From M2408 sp040386975 (GTDB lineage Bacteria; Bacteroidota; Bacteroidia; Flavobacteriales_D; Crocinitomicaceae), in the NCBI GenBank assembly GCA_040386975.1, contig JAZKEO010000007.1, forward strand, positions 1-64,000: a stretch of DNA of 64,000 bases, given 5' to 3'. This document shows, one piece after another, positions 17,986 to 25,822 of the stretch (the first letter of the stretch is position 1; each line of letters starts with the position of its first letter). The notes below the pieces were generated by a model. The model saw only the letters and a program-made list of their open reading frames with translations. It made no database searches and was not told the DNA's origin. Made by a program: the position numbers and the translations under genes.

Positions 17986-19332
17986 ATGGAAAGTATCATT
18001 GTACTTATTTTTATTTTAGGTTATATCGGAATTGCTTTTGAGCATCAATTAAAAATTGACAAATTAATTCCAGCTTTGTTGATGATGGCTTTTTCTTGGA
18101 CTATAATTGCTCTTGGAATCGATTCTTTTACTTCTTGGTTTAATCCTAATGATTCGAAAATAATTGATATTTCAGGTTTTACGCATGAAAGCAAAATGTC
18201 CTTATTGGAAGGAACTTTACTGCACCATTTTGGAAAAACGTCAGAAATATTAGTTTTTTTAATTGGTGCAATGACGATTGTTGAAATGATTGATCATTTT
18301 GATGGTTTTGGAGTCATAAAAAAAATGATTAAAACAAAAAGTAAGCGTTCACTTTTGTGGATTATCTGTCTACTGGCCTTTGTTTTGTCGGCAATTATAG
18401 ACAATTTAACAGCGACAATTGTTTTAATTACCATTTTACGAAAAATTCTACCTGAACAAAAAGACAGACTTTGGTATGCTGGTTTTATAATTATTGCAGC
18501 AAATGCTGGTGGTGCTTGGACTCCAATTGGAGACGTAACAACAACAATGCTTTGGATGGCAGGAAAAGTTACAACAGGAAAGTTAGCCGCGTTTTTAATT
18601 TTGCCTTCTCTCATTAATATTTTAATTCCACTACTTATCGCCTCTTTTTTGCCAGCTTTTAAAGGTAAAATTAATGAAAACAATGAATCATTAAGACAAG
18701 ATAAAAATGCAAGTTTTATGCTTTATTTAGGCTTGATTTTAATTGTTTTTGTTCCAGTTTTTAAAACATTGACACATTTACCACCGTACATTGGGATGAT
18801 GTTGTCACTTTCCATTTTTGCACTTATTTCTGAAATTGTGAGTAAAAGAACTTTTTCCTTAAATGACATCAGTGATTCTGAAAAATCGCATAATAGCCCA
18901 ACAATGAAAGCTTTAAGTAAAATTGAAATACCATCAATTTTATTTTTTCTTGGGATTTTGATGACTGTAGCGTCAATGGAATCTTTGGGGATGATATTTT
19001 CTTTTGGTCAAAACGTAAACGCAACTATTTCCTCGGATTTATTCATTTCACTTTTAGGTTTGGGCTCAGCCATAATTGACAATGTTCCTTTAGTTGCGGC
19101 AAGTATTGGCATGTTTCAAGAAGTTCAAGATGCGAATGTTTGGCATTTTGTGGCTTACGCATCAGGAACCGGTGGAAGTATTTTAATTATCGGTTCAGCT
19201 GCTGGAGTTGTTGCTATGGGAATGGAAAAAATTTCTTTTGGCTGGTTTTTTAAACACATTTCACTTTTAGCTCTTTTAGGTTATTTGGCAGGGATTGGAG
19301 TCTTTTTTGTTTTGAGAACTTTGTTCTTTTAA
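17986..19332 (+). CDS. nhaD: NhaD-type sodium/proton antiporter
   Basis: The 448-residue membrane protein has about 12 transmembrane segments and ion-transporter-superfamily motifs. The paired conserved stretches are SAIIDNLTATIVL with NAGGAWTPIGDVTTTMLW in the first half and SAIIDNVPLVAASIGM with GTGGSILIIGSAAG in the second. NhaD exchanges Na+ or Li+ for protons across the inner membrane. It precedes exbB by 192 bases. I recall nhaD next to an exbB-exbD-tonB-folC cluster in other Flavobacteriales, which supports the call. Confidence 0.92.
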   Translation: MESIIVLIFILGYIGIAFEHQLKIDKLIPALLMMAFSWTIIALGIDSFTSWFNPNDSKIIDISGFTHESKMSLLEGTLLHHFGKTSEILVFLIGAMTIVEMIDHFDGFGVIKKMIKTKSKRSLLWIICLLAFVLSAIIDNLTATIVLITILRKILPEQKDRLWYAGFIIIAANAGGAWTPIGDVTTTMLWMAGKVTTGKLAAFLILPSLINILIPLLIASFLPAFKGKINENNESLRQDKNASFMLYLGLILIVFVPVFKTLTHLPPYIGMMLSLSIFALISEIVSKRTFSLNDISDSEKSHNSPTMKALSKIEIPSILFFLGILMTVASMESLGMIFSFGQNVNATISSDLFISLLGLGSAIIDNVPLVAASIGMFQEVQDANVWHFVAYASGTGGSILIIGSAAGVVAMGMEKISFGWFFKHISLLALLGYLAGIGVFFVLRTLFF

Positions 19333-19524
19333 GAAAACTTAGAATTTTTCATCCTTATGTTTTTTAAGTTTCTCAGTGGTAAAAAATAAAAAAACTCGGA
19401 TTTATATAAAACGAGGTCAAAAAACGGATCCTTTCTCTCACAATTCATTGTTTAAAACTTAATTTAAATCTCCAAAAACAAAGAAGCAATAGCTTTATTT
19501 TTACAGGATTAATTTACCATAAAA

Positions 19525-20283
19525 ATGAAGAAATATATTAAAATCACACTTGCTTCAATCTTTGTTGCTGTTGCGGGAACGGTTATGGCTCAAGCTGAAA
19601 CTATTGAAAATGGTGCAAATACAGCTAAGGATAAGTTTAAAGGAATCGAAGAAATTTCTGCTTTTGATTTTTTGATTAAAGGTGGACTTTTTTTAATTCC
19701 AATTGCAATATTATTGTTTTACACGATTTATTTGGCTGTTGAGAAATATTTATCAATCAGACGTGCGGCTAAATTTGATGCGAATTTATTGAATGACATC
19801 AAATCAAGTTTACATGCAGGAAATTTAGATAATGCATTAGCAATCGTTTCAAGAGATAAAACTGCGTTCGGAAGTATTATTCAAGAAGGAATCATGACGA
19901 TTGGTCGTCCAGTTTCTGAAATTGAATCCAATATGGACAAGGTGACTAATATCGAAATTGCAAAAATGGAGAAAAATTTAGGACATTTAGGTTTGATTGC
20001 TGGTATCGCTCCAACTTTAGGGTTTATCGGTACAATTTCTGGGGTAATTAAAATATTCTATAGTATTTCGATTTCAGAAAACGTAAGTATTGGTAACATT
20101 TCTGGAGGTTTGTACGAGAAAATGATTTCCTCTGGTTCAGGTTTAGTTGTTGGTATTGTTGCTTTTGCGATTTACCATTTATTAAACGGTGTGATTGATA
20201 ATTTTTCACTTAAAGTGCAAAAAATAAACTTAGATTTTGTAAACATAATTCAACGACCAAGCAATGGCGATAAGACGAAATAA
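19525..20283 (+). CDS. exbB: MotA/TolQ/ExbB proton channel protein
   Basis: The 252-residue inner-membrane protein has an N-terminal signal-like segment ending MAQAE (residues 1-25), an arrangement common in Bacteroidota ExbB. A first membrane helix lies at about 50-70. The conserved channel core is NLGHLGLIAGIAPTLGFIGTISGVI, followed by a last helix at about 205-225. ExbB with ExbD harvests the proton gradient to energise TonB at outer-membrane receptors. Its end overlaps exbD by 20 bases, and tonB and folC follow. Confidence 0.92.
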   Translation: MKKYIKITLASIFVAVAGTVMAQAETIENGANTAKDKFKGIEEISAFDFLIKGGLFLIPIAILLFYTIYLAVEKYLSIRRAAKFDANLLNDIKSSLHAGNLDNALAIVSRDKTAFGSIIQEGIMTIGRPVSEIESNMDKVTNIEIAKMEKNLGHLGLIAGIAPTLGFIGTISGVIKIFYSISISENVSIGNISGGLYEKMISSGSGLVVGIVAFAIYHLLNGVIDNFSLKVQKINLDFVNIIQRPSNGDKTK

Positions 20284-20677
20284 ACGATTTCATGCCGAAG
20301 TAGCAACTTCTGCTTTAAGTGATATCATGTTCTTTTTGTTACTTTTCTTTTTGATAATTTCAACTTTGTCAAATCCAAATGTAATCAAAATGGACTTGCC
20401 AAAACCTGCAGAAAAAGTGAGTCCTGTGCAAGACAAAGTGATTCCAACGGCAATTATCACGGAGAAAAACATGTATTTTATTCTTCCAAGTGAAAAAGAA
20501 GCCGATGCTCGACCTTTGGATCAAGTGAAAGATAAATTGATTTCAGAGGTGAAAAATTCAGGACAAATGAAACTTAAAATCGCTGGACATCGTAAAGCAG
20601 ATTATGACGCAATTTTCCAAGTTTTAGCTTTGGCTGAAAATAACGGTTGGACACCTTCATTGGCTTATGCTAAATGA
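20264..20677 (+). CDS. exbD: Biopolymer transport protein ExbD/TolR
   Basis: The 137-residue protein has one N-terminal membrane helix (about 18-38) preceded by TSALSDIMFFLLLFFLI, which carries the proton-pathway aspartate (D20). A periplasmic domain follows. ExbD forms the stator complex with ExbB. The start overlaps the exbB end by 20 bases, indicating translational coupling. Family length and topology are normal. Confidence 0.93.
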   Translation: MAIRRNKRFHAEVATSALSDIMFFLLLFFLIISTLSNPNVIKMDLPKPAEKVSPVQDKVIPTAIITEKNMYFILPSEKEADARPLDQVKDKLISEVKNSGQMKLKIAGHRKADYDAIFQVLALAENNGWTPSLAYAK

Positions 20678-20729
20678 TACTGTAACGATTGGCTCATAAA
20701 AAGTTATAAGAAACGTAAAACAAAACATT

Positions 20730-21473
20730 ATGGAAATTCAAGTTTTGGATAGAAAAGATAATTTAAAGGGAATTATTTCGTCCTTGAGTTTTATGCTCTT
20801 GCTGTTGATTTTACTGAAATTCATTACTTATACACAAGTAAACCCCAAGCCTTTGGAGGAAATTTTGAAAATGGAGGAAACTCCTGACGAAATCACGATG
20901 CAGAAATTTGAAACGAGTGCAAAGCAAGGTGGCGGTTCTGGTCAACCAACAAAAGCTCCTTTGGCGGCTACAAACGTGGATCAAATGGAGAAAACCTTAC
21001 GCGACCCAAATTCTGAGTCAAAAGAAACAGCAGCTTTTGGAGAAAGTAACCATTCTAATCAAGATAAAAGTTCTAACAATCAAGCTTCAACAACAGTAAA
21101 CTCTGAATTTGCTTTCAAATCTGGTGGTTCTGGAGGTGGAGACAATGGTGGTAAAGGCAAAGGTTTCGGAAAAGACGATGGCGATGGTTCTGGACCAGGA
21201 AATGGAGAAGGTAAAAAGCCACGTATTCGTTTAAATGACCCAAATACAGAAAACATTGCTTCTGATCAATCTTGTAAAATTAATTTGAAATTAACAATTA
21301 ACGCTGAAGGTGATGTCATCAAAGCGGAAAATATTGTTTCTAAAACGACGACAACTAATCAAGTTGTAATCAAACAAGTAATTTCGAATGTGAAATCTCA
21401 AGTGAAATACAACAAAGTAAGCGGTTCTTCACCTGAAATCGTGTTTATTACTTTAAATATTTCGGCAAAATAA
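20730..21473 (+). CDS. TonB-like energy transducer
   Basis: The 247-residue protein has a single N-terminal membrane anchor (about 15-35). A long linker rich in Gly, Ser and Asn (about 60-160, with GGSGGGDNGGKGKG) replaces the usual proline-rich TonB spacer. A C-terminal domain of about 85 residues holds SCKINLKLTINAEGDV and VIKQVISNVKSQVKY, resembling TonB_C. Position directly after exbB-exbD supports the role of carrying energy to TonB-dependent receptors. It could instead be a TolA-like protein. The stop codon overlaps the folC ATG (TAATG). Confidence 0.8.
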   Translation: MEIQVLDRKDNLKGIISSLSFMLLLLILLKFITYTQVNPKPLEEILKMEETPDEITMQKFETSAKQGGGSGQPTKAPLAATNVDQMEKTLRDPNSESKETAAFGESNHSNQDKSSNNQASTTVNSEFAFKSGGSGGGDNGGKGKGFGKDDGDGSGPGNGEGKKPRIRLNDPNTENIASDQSCKINLKLTINAEGDVIKAENIVSKTTTTNQVVIKQVISNVKSQVKYNKVSGSSPEIVFITLNISAK

Positions 21474-22717
21474 TGACCTACAAAGAGTCTGTAGATTGGC
21501 TTTTTGAACAATTTCCGGCATATCAAAAGATAGGAGTTTCAGCATACAAACCCGACTTGGGAAATGTTTTGGCTTTGTGTGACTATTTTGAGGTAAATTA
21601 CAATTCTTTAAAATACATTCATGTTGCTGGAACGAATGGAAAAGGTTCAACTTCCAACTATTTAGCATCAGTTTTGCAAGAATCGAATTACAAAACGGGA
21701 CTTTTCACTTCGCCACACATTTTAGATTTTAGGGAACGAATTCGCGTAAACGGTGAAATGATTTCCGAAGAAAAAGTGATTTCATTTTGCGAAAAGATTC
21801 AAGCTTCAAATTTCGCTGTTAAACCTTCTTTTTTTGAAATAACATGGGTTTTAGCTTTGATTCATTTTATTGAGTCTAAATGCGAGATTTGTGTTATTGA
21901 GACAGGTTTGGGTGGGAGATTGGACGCAACAAATATCATTCATCCAATTTTGAGTATCATTACAAACATCAGTTTGGATCATATTGCAATTTTAGGAAAT
22001 ACGGTGGAAGAAATTGCTTTTGAGAAAGCAGGAATTATTAAAAAGCATGTTCCTGTTGTTATTGGAGAAAGCGATTCAATCACAAAAACAATTTTTGAAG
22101 CAAAAGCGACAGAAAAAGAAAGTGAATTATATTTTGCTGAAAGATTTCAAGTCGAAAAAGGGTTGTTTCCAACAGAATCTTATTTGTTTAAAAACGAAAG
22201 AACTGTAAAGCAAGCTTTTGAAGTCCTCCAAAAACACGGTTTTCATTTCACGGAAGAACAAATAAATTCAGGAATAAGAAACGTTTCACAAAACACAGGT
22301 TTTTTAGGTCGTTATCAACTTGTTTCAGTAAAACCAAAAATAATCATAGATGCGGCACACAATGTGGCTGGAATTACTCAATTGATGCAAAATATCAAAC
22401 TCGAATCATTTGAGAAATTGCACATCATTTACGGTGCAAGTAACGATAAAAACGTGAATGAAATCATCGATTTGTTCCCAAAAGACTGCGAATTGTACTT
22501 ATGTCTATTTTTCAATCAAAGAAGTCTCAGCTTTGAACAATTGGAAAAACTAAAAATCGAGAATGAAAGAAATTTTGGAGTTTTCACTTCCATTATTGAC
22601 GCTTTTACTTTTGTACAACGAACTGTAAATGAAAACGATATATTGTTGATTACAGGAAGTTTCTTTTTGCTAAGTGATTTTTTTGAACATTTTTCCAAAA
22701 AAGACTTGCTTAAATAA
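21473..22717 (+). CDS. folC: Folylpolyglutamate/dihydrofolate synthase
   Basis: The 414-residue Mur-ligase-fold enzyme adds glutamate to dihydropteroate or folates. Motifs are HVAGTNGKGSTSNYLAS (P-loop, about 54), the substrate loop LFTSPHILDFRERIRVNG, VIETGLGGRLDATNI, and IIDAAHNVAG in the C-terminal domain. The start overlaps the tonB stop, so expression is coupled to an unrelated operon. I recall the same gene order in relatives. Confidence 0.94.
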   Translation: MTYKESVDWLFEQFPAYQKIGVSAYKPDLGNVLALCDYFEVNYNSLKYIHVAGTNGKGSTSNYLASVLQESNYKTGLFTSPHILDFRERIRVNGEMISEEKVISFCEKIQASNFAVKPSFFEITWVLALIHFIESKCEICVIETGLGGRLDATNIIHPILSIITNISLDHIAILGNTVEEIAFEKAGIIKKHVPVVIGESDSITKTIFEAKATEKESELYFAERFQVEKGLFPTESYLFKNERTVKQAFEVLQKHGFHFTEEQINSGIRNVSQNTGFLGRYQLVSVKPKIIIDAAHNVAGITQLMQNIKLESFEKLHIIYGASNDKNVNEIIDLFPKDCELYLCLFFNQRSLSFEQLEKLKIENERNFGVFTSIIDAFTFVQRTVNENDILLITGSFFLLSDFFEHFSKKDLLK

Positions 22718-22735
22718 AAATATTGCCTATATTTG
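22706..22735 (+). promoter_or_regulatory. Promoter of tRNA-Val
   Basis: TTG (22706-22708, inside the end of folC) and TATATTTG (22728-22735) are 19 bases apart, an ideal Bacteroidota promoter. The predicted start is about 35 bases before the mature tRNA. Confidence 0.7.
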
Positions 22736-22776
22736 CACTCGCTAATGAGAAATCAAAAGCAATTGAAATAAAATTC

Positions 22777-22851
22777 GGGGGATTAGCTCAGCTGGTTCAG
22801 AGCACCTGCCTTACAAGCAGGGGGTCACTGGTTCGAACCCAGTATTCCCCA
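22777..22851 (+). tRNA. tRNA-Val (anticodon TAC)
   Basis: The cloverleaf folds fully: acceptor GGGGGAT/ATTCCCC with one G-U pair, D-stem GCTC, anticodon stem CCTGC/GCAGG, T-stem ACTGG/CCAGT with loop TTCGAAC. The anticodon loop CTTACAA places TAC at 22812-22814, reading GUA. The discriminator is A and CCA is not encoded. The gene stands alone with its own promoter and terminator. Confidence 0.96.
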
Positions 22852-22853
22852 CA

Positions 22854-22884
22854 AAAGCTTCACAGAAATGTGGAGCTTTTTTTG
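22854..22884 (+). terminator. Terminator after tRNA-Val
   Basis: AAAGCTTCACA / TGTGGAGCTTT (one G-U pair) with a GAAA tetraloop is followed by TTTT. It starts three bases after the tRNA. Confidence 0.85.
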
Positions 22885-22929
22885 TTTCAAGTAATTTGTA
22901 TTACTTTAGAAGCAAATTTTAAATTCTTC

Positions 22930-23529
22930 ATGTCTAATTCTAACGAACAAAATAAAGCAATCTTCTTAAGTGAAATTGAAAAAAGAGTGAAAATTCCTGA
23001 AGGAGAATTTGAAGCTTTTTACAATTTGTGGGATTATAAAAAATTCAAACGCAGCGAATTTATTCAAAAAGCTGGTGAAGTTCCTAAGTTTTCAATTTTT
23101 GTTTTGCATGGTATTTTGCGTCAATATTTAGTGAATGACAAAGGAGAAGAATCAATCGTTTATTTTGCTCAAGAAAGACATTTTATAGGAGATTTAGCTG
23201 CTTTAAGAAATAGAGTTAGTAGTAATTTCAATTTTCAAGCAATAGAAGCATGTGAAATCTTAGTTATTTCTGCCGAAAATTGGGAAAAGGCCTTTAATTT
23301 ATTTCCTTGGTGGACAGATGCCCATGTGAGAGGTTTTCAAAAATGGACTTCCATGATACAAGAACAAGTTTTCGATTCACAAACAAAAACTGGTGAAGAA
23401 CGATATTTGGATTTAATCAAAAAGAAACCAGAACTTCTTCAGCGTGTACCCCAACATTATATAGCTTCCTATTTAGGCTTAAGTGCTGAAACATTGAGTA
23501 GAATTCGAAAAAAGATGTTTAATGTGTGA
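22930..23529 (+). CDS. Crp/Fnr-family transcriptional regulator
   Basis: The 199-residue protein from the ATG at 22930 has a cyclic-nucleotide-binding-type beta-barrel (about 20-110), a long dimer helix (about 115-140) and a C-terminal helix-turn-helix. The recognition helix LGLSAETLSRIRKK has the E-x-x-S-R pattern that in E. coli FNR reads TTGA half-sites. No N-terminal cysteine cluster is present, so it is not an oxygen-sensing Fe-S FNR. The longer open frame from 22723 runs across the tRNA and is rejected. A matching TTGAC-N4-GTCAA palindrome lies 160 bases downstream, before the next gene. The ligand is unknown. Confidence 0.87.
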   Translation: MSNSNEQNKAIFLSEIEKRVKIPEGEFEAFYNLWDYKKFKRSEFIQKAGEVPKFSIFVLHGILRQYLVNDKGEESIVYFAQERHFIGDLAALRNRVSSNFNFQAIEACEILVISAENWEKAFNLFPWWTDAHVRGFQKWTSMIQEQVFDSQTKTGEERYLDLIKKKPELLQRVPQHYIASYLGLSAETLSRIRKKMFNV

Positions 23530-23556
23530 AGTTTCCAATTTGGAATAGTTTAAGTT

Positions 23557-23680
23557 GAAAAGCTAATTTTAAAATGATTCATCGAGGCAAATTGAAAATA
23601 TTATTTGTGAGTCAGCCGCGGCTGATGAGCGAATGAAATTTTGAATTAAAGAAGAGAAAGTATTTTAAAATTAGCTTTTC
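23557..23680. repeat. 124-base imperfect palindrome with GC-rich apex
   Basis: Perfect 19-base arms (GAAAAGCTAATTTTAAAAT at 23557-23575 and its complement at 23662-23680) flank 86 bases. At the exact centre (23618.5) is TCAGCCGCGGCTGA, a perfect 14-base palindrome. Between arms and apex about half of the positions also pair. The shape suggests a non-coding mobile palindrome (MITE- or REP-like) or a large transcript hairpin ending the regulator mRNA. Confidence 0.75.
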
Positions 23681-23689
23681 TGTAATTTC

Positions 23690-23703
23690 TTGACATATGT
23701 CAA
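23690..23703. promoter_or_regulatory. Probable Crp/Fnr operator
   Basis: TTGACATATGTCAA is a perfect palindrome of the Fnr layout TTGAn-N4-nTCAA. Its centre is about 43 bases upstream of the start predicted from the TAGTTTTG element, near the -41.5 class II activation position. The Crp/Fnr gene lies just upstream. Confidence 0.6.
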
Positions 23704-23705
23704 CG

Positions 23706-23734
23706 TTTTGATGAATCAGCCGTGCGTAGTTTTG
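23706..23734 (+). promoter_or_regulatory. Promoter of the paired small-protein operon
   Basis: TTTTG (23706-23710) and TAGTTTTG (23727-23734) are 16 bases apart, a little shorter than the best spacing. A weak core promoter beside an operator suits activator dependence. The first ATG is at 23764. Confidence 0.55.
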
Positions 23735-23763
23735 TCCCATAATTAATCATTAACAATAAAATT

Positions 23764-24039
23764 ATGGAAACAACAGTAATCAACACGCACAAAGTAGAAG
23801 ACTTTGGGAAATGGAAAGTCGGTTTTGAAGCGGGAAAAAGCATGCGCGATCAAGCGGGAATTAAAATCAAAGGGGTTTATCAATCGATTGATGACGAAAA
23901 TACAGTTACAGTAATTTCAGAATTCCCAAATCCTGCCATTGCAAAATCATTTATTGAAAGTATGGCTACAAGCGAATCATTTGCTAAGTCAGGAGTTATT
24001 TCAAAACCAGAAATCAAAATTTTAAGTCAAACTTTTTAA
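23764..24039 (+). CDS. Small alpha/beta-barrel protein, cytosolic paralogue
   Basis: The 91-residue protein has no signal peptide. Conserved features shared with the next gene are VEDFGKWKVGFEAGKSMRDQAGIK and the D-x-E-N-x-x-TVI-x-E strand. The pattern of beta strands and the size resemble dimeric alpha-beta-barrel proteins (antibiotic-biosynthesis-monooxygenase/stress-response type), but I cannot assign an enzyme activity. It is first of a three-gene set with its exported paralogue (11 bases on) and a cupin, under the probable Crp/Fnr operator. Confidence 0.65.
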   Translation: METTVINTHKVEDFGKWKVGFEAGKSMRDQAGIKIKGVYQSIDDENTVTVISEFPNPAIAKSFIESMATSESFAKSGVISKPEIKILSQTF

Positions 24040-24050
24040 AAAAACGTATC

Positions 24051-24392
24051 ATGAAAAAATTAATTAAAACATCAGCATTTATTTTAGCAACATTAATCTT
24101 CTGTTCTTTTACTCCACCAAAAAATGGAAAAGTCGTTTTAATGATTTCCTTGGAAGTAAAGAATTTCAGCGAATGGAAAACTGGTTTTGATGCTGGAGCA
24201 CCAGTAAGAGAAAAAGCAGGGATCAAAGTAATTAGTGTTTGTAGTGCTTTGGATAATGAAAATCAAATTACAGTAATCGAAGAAGCAGCAAATCTTCAAA
24301 CAGCTAATGACTTTGTAGCAGTTTTAAAATCAAAAGTTAAAGAAGGTGATTTCAAGAATTTTAAAATCACAATTTACGATAAAGCAGAATAA
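24051..24392 (+). CDS. Small alpha/beta-barrel protein, exported paralogue
   Basis: The 113-residue protein begins with a signal peptide (about residues 1-22) ending in CSFTPP; the Cys at position 18 could be a lipobox (LIFC), but the context is weak. The rest repeats the neighbour's plan: VKNFSEWKTGFDAGAPVREKAGIKV, then DNENQITVIEE. About a third of positions match by eye. The pair look like a tandem duplication in which one copy gained an export signal. Function is unknown. One base separates it from the cupin gene. Confidence 0.62.
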   Translation: MKKLIKTSAFILATLIFCSFTPPKNGKVVLMISLEVKNFSEWKTGFDAGAPVREKAGIKVISVCSALDNENQITVIEEAANLQTANDFVAVLKSKVKEGDFKNFKITIYDKAE

Positions 24393-24393
24393 A

Positions 24394-24936
24394 ATGGAAA
24401 GAACAATAGTCAACTCATTTATTAAAGATACGGTAACATTCCTCCAGACATCTAAAGAATCTGGAGGAAAAATAACCGACCTTGAATTGACGCTTATGCC
24501 TGGTGGAGGTAATCCTCTACACTATCATAAGACATATTCTGAAACATTTACTGCTATCGATGGAGAGTTAGGATTGAAATTAAAAAATAAAGAGACGAAA
24601 ATCCTAAAAGAAGGAGAAAGTTTTACGATTGAACCACTAACGTTACACGGTTTTTTTAATCCTACAAACAAGGAAATAAAATTTGGTATAAAAGTTTTAC
24701 CTGGAAATGAGAATTTTGTAAATATGTTACGAATTGCATATGGACTGACTACGGACGGCTTAACAAATAAAAAAGGATTACCTAAAAGTCTTACCCATCT
24801 TTCTGTTATTCTTTGTCTAGGAGACACGAATATGCCAGGATTATTTTCTTTCATTTTTCCATTCTTTAAGTGGCTTGCAAATAAAGCAAAAACTAATGGT
24901 GAAGAACAGAAATTACTTGACAAATATTGTAAGTAA
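24394..24936 (+). CDS. Cupin-domain protein
   Basis: From the ATG at 24394 the protein has 180 residues. A cupin fold is visible: motif 1 is PLHYHKTYSETFTAIDGELG, with candidate metal ligands His50 and His52, and motif 2 is around EPLTLHGFFNP (His). A hydrophobic C-terminal stretch LFSFIFPFFKWLA could be a membrane-associating helix. The open frame upstream of 24394 overlaps the preceding gene and is rejected. The substrate is unknown; cupins of this size may be binding proteins or small-molecule oxygenases. Confidence 0.75.
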   Translation: MERTIVNSFIKDTVTFLQTSKESGGKITDLELTLMPGGGNPLHYHKTYSETFTAIDGELGLKLKNKETKILKEGESFTIEPLTLHGFFNPTNKEIKFGIKVLPGNENFVNMLRIAYGLTTDGLTNKKGLPKSLTHLSVILCLGDTNMPGLFSFIFPFFKWLANKAKTNGEEQKLLDKYCK

Positions 24937-24981
24937 GAATTAGAAAAGGTAAAAAAAAACGCTGAGTATACCAGTAAAGAC

Positions 24982-25016
24982 AAAAAATCCATTCGTCTAG
25001 GCGGATGGATTTTTTG
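24982..25016. terminator. Bidirectional terminator between cupin and xdhC
   Basis: AAAAAATCCATTCG / GGCGGATGGATTTTTT forms a hairpin with G-U pairs and A/T runs on both sides, between converging genes. Its right arm shares GGCGGATGG with the terminator after gldJ. Confidence 0.8.
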
Positions 25017-25031
25017 TTTGCGGTTTTCTAC

Positions 25032-25787
25032 CTAAGTATTCCTCACTTCAATCAACTTCGCTAAAATGCTAATGGCAATTTCTTCAGGAGTAATAGCGTG
25101 TATGTTTTTTCCAATGGGCATATCTACTTTTTCGATTTCTTCTTGAGATAACAAATCAACTGAAAGTAAGTTTTTTTTTGCAATTTCAACTTTACGTTCG
25201 CTTCCAACCATTCCGATATAGGCGTTTTTCTTTTTTGAGCAAAGTGCTAAAATTTCTCTATCGTATGCGTGGTCGTGTGTCAAAATTGCCACAAAAGTAT
25301 TTTCATCAAAAGTTAAGTTTTCAATTGCTGTTGTGTGTTGTTGATTGATTTTTGTGCAAGCAACATCAAATTCATCAAAAGCATCAATTCGTTCATCGAT
25401 TAAACTGACAATAAAATCAAGCTCAAAGGCAAATTTCGCCAAGGATTTCCCGATGTGGCCAGCGCCAAAAATATGGAGTTTCTTTTTGTTCATAATTTGT
25501 TCTAAAAAAAGTTCAACAGTTCCTCCACAGCACATTTCGAGTTCTTTCACCAAATTGTGAGAAACCACTATTGATTTCTTTGATTTTATGACTTCTATTG
25601 CTTGTTCAATCACTTTTTTCTCCAGAGCACCACCTCCAATTGATCCAAAAATAGTTTCATTTTCAAAAACAATCATTTTTGAACCCATTTTTCGTGGAGT
25701 TGAGCCCTTTGATGAAATGACGGTACACAAAACAGCTTTTCGATTGCTATTTTCAATTTCAATGATTTTGCTGTAAAGTCCTTTCAA
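25032..25787 (-). CDS. XdhC/CoxI-family protein
   Basis: The protein (about 251 residues) has an N-terminal XdhC_CoxI domain (CTVISSKGSTPRKMGSKM near residue 20, EMCCGGTVEL near 85) and a C-terminal Rossmann domain starting KLHIFGAGHIGKSLAKFA. XdhC binds molybdenum cofactor and helps mature xanthine dehydrogenase-type enzymes. No xdhA/xdhB is in the window. The frame opens at a TTG at 25817, but that codon lies inside the -7 element TATATTTG, so translation should begin later. The TTG at 25787, giving MKGLYSKIIEIE, fits the family start. Confidence 0.85.
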   Translation of the reverse strand: MKGLYSKIIEIENSNRKAVLCTVISSKGSTPRKMGSKMIVFENETIFGSIGGGALEKKVIEQAIEVIKSKKSIVVSHNLVKELEMCCGGTVELFLEQIMNKKKLHIFGAGHIGKSLAKFAFELDFIVSLIDERIDAFDEFDVACTKINQQHTTAIENLTFDENTFVAILTHDHAYDREILALCSKKKNAYIGMVGSERKVEIAKKNLLSVDLLSQEEIEKVDMPIGKNIHAITPEEIAISILAKLIEVRNT

Positions 25788-25814
25788 AACGAATGTTAGA
25801 TTGTATATTTCTAA

Positions 25815-25822
25815 CAAATATA
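25815..25822 (-). promoter_or_regulatory. -7 element before xdhC
   Basis: Minus-strand TATATTTG overlaps the most upstream possible start codon of xdhC and therefore argues for the start at 25787. Confidence 0.5.

Noticed and set aside
22723..22929. N-terminal extension of the Crp/Fnr regulator
   Set aside because: The extension would translate the tRNA-Val gene and its terminator; the ATG at 22930 gives a normal family length.
23764..24936. A toxin-antitoxin or small phage-defence module
   Set aside because: The two small proteins are paralogues of an alpha/beta-barrel type, one exported, and the third is a cupin; none resembles a toxin, antitoxin or known defence effector.
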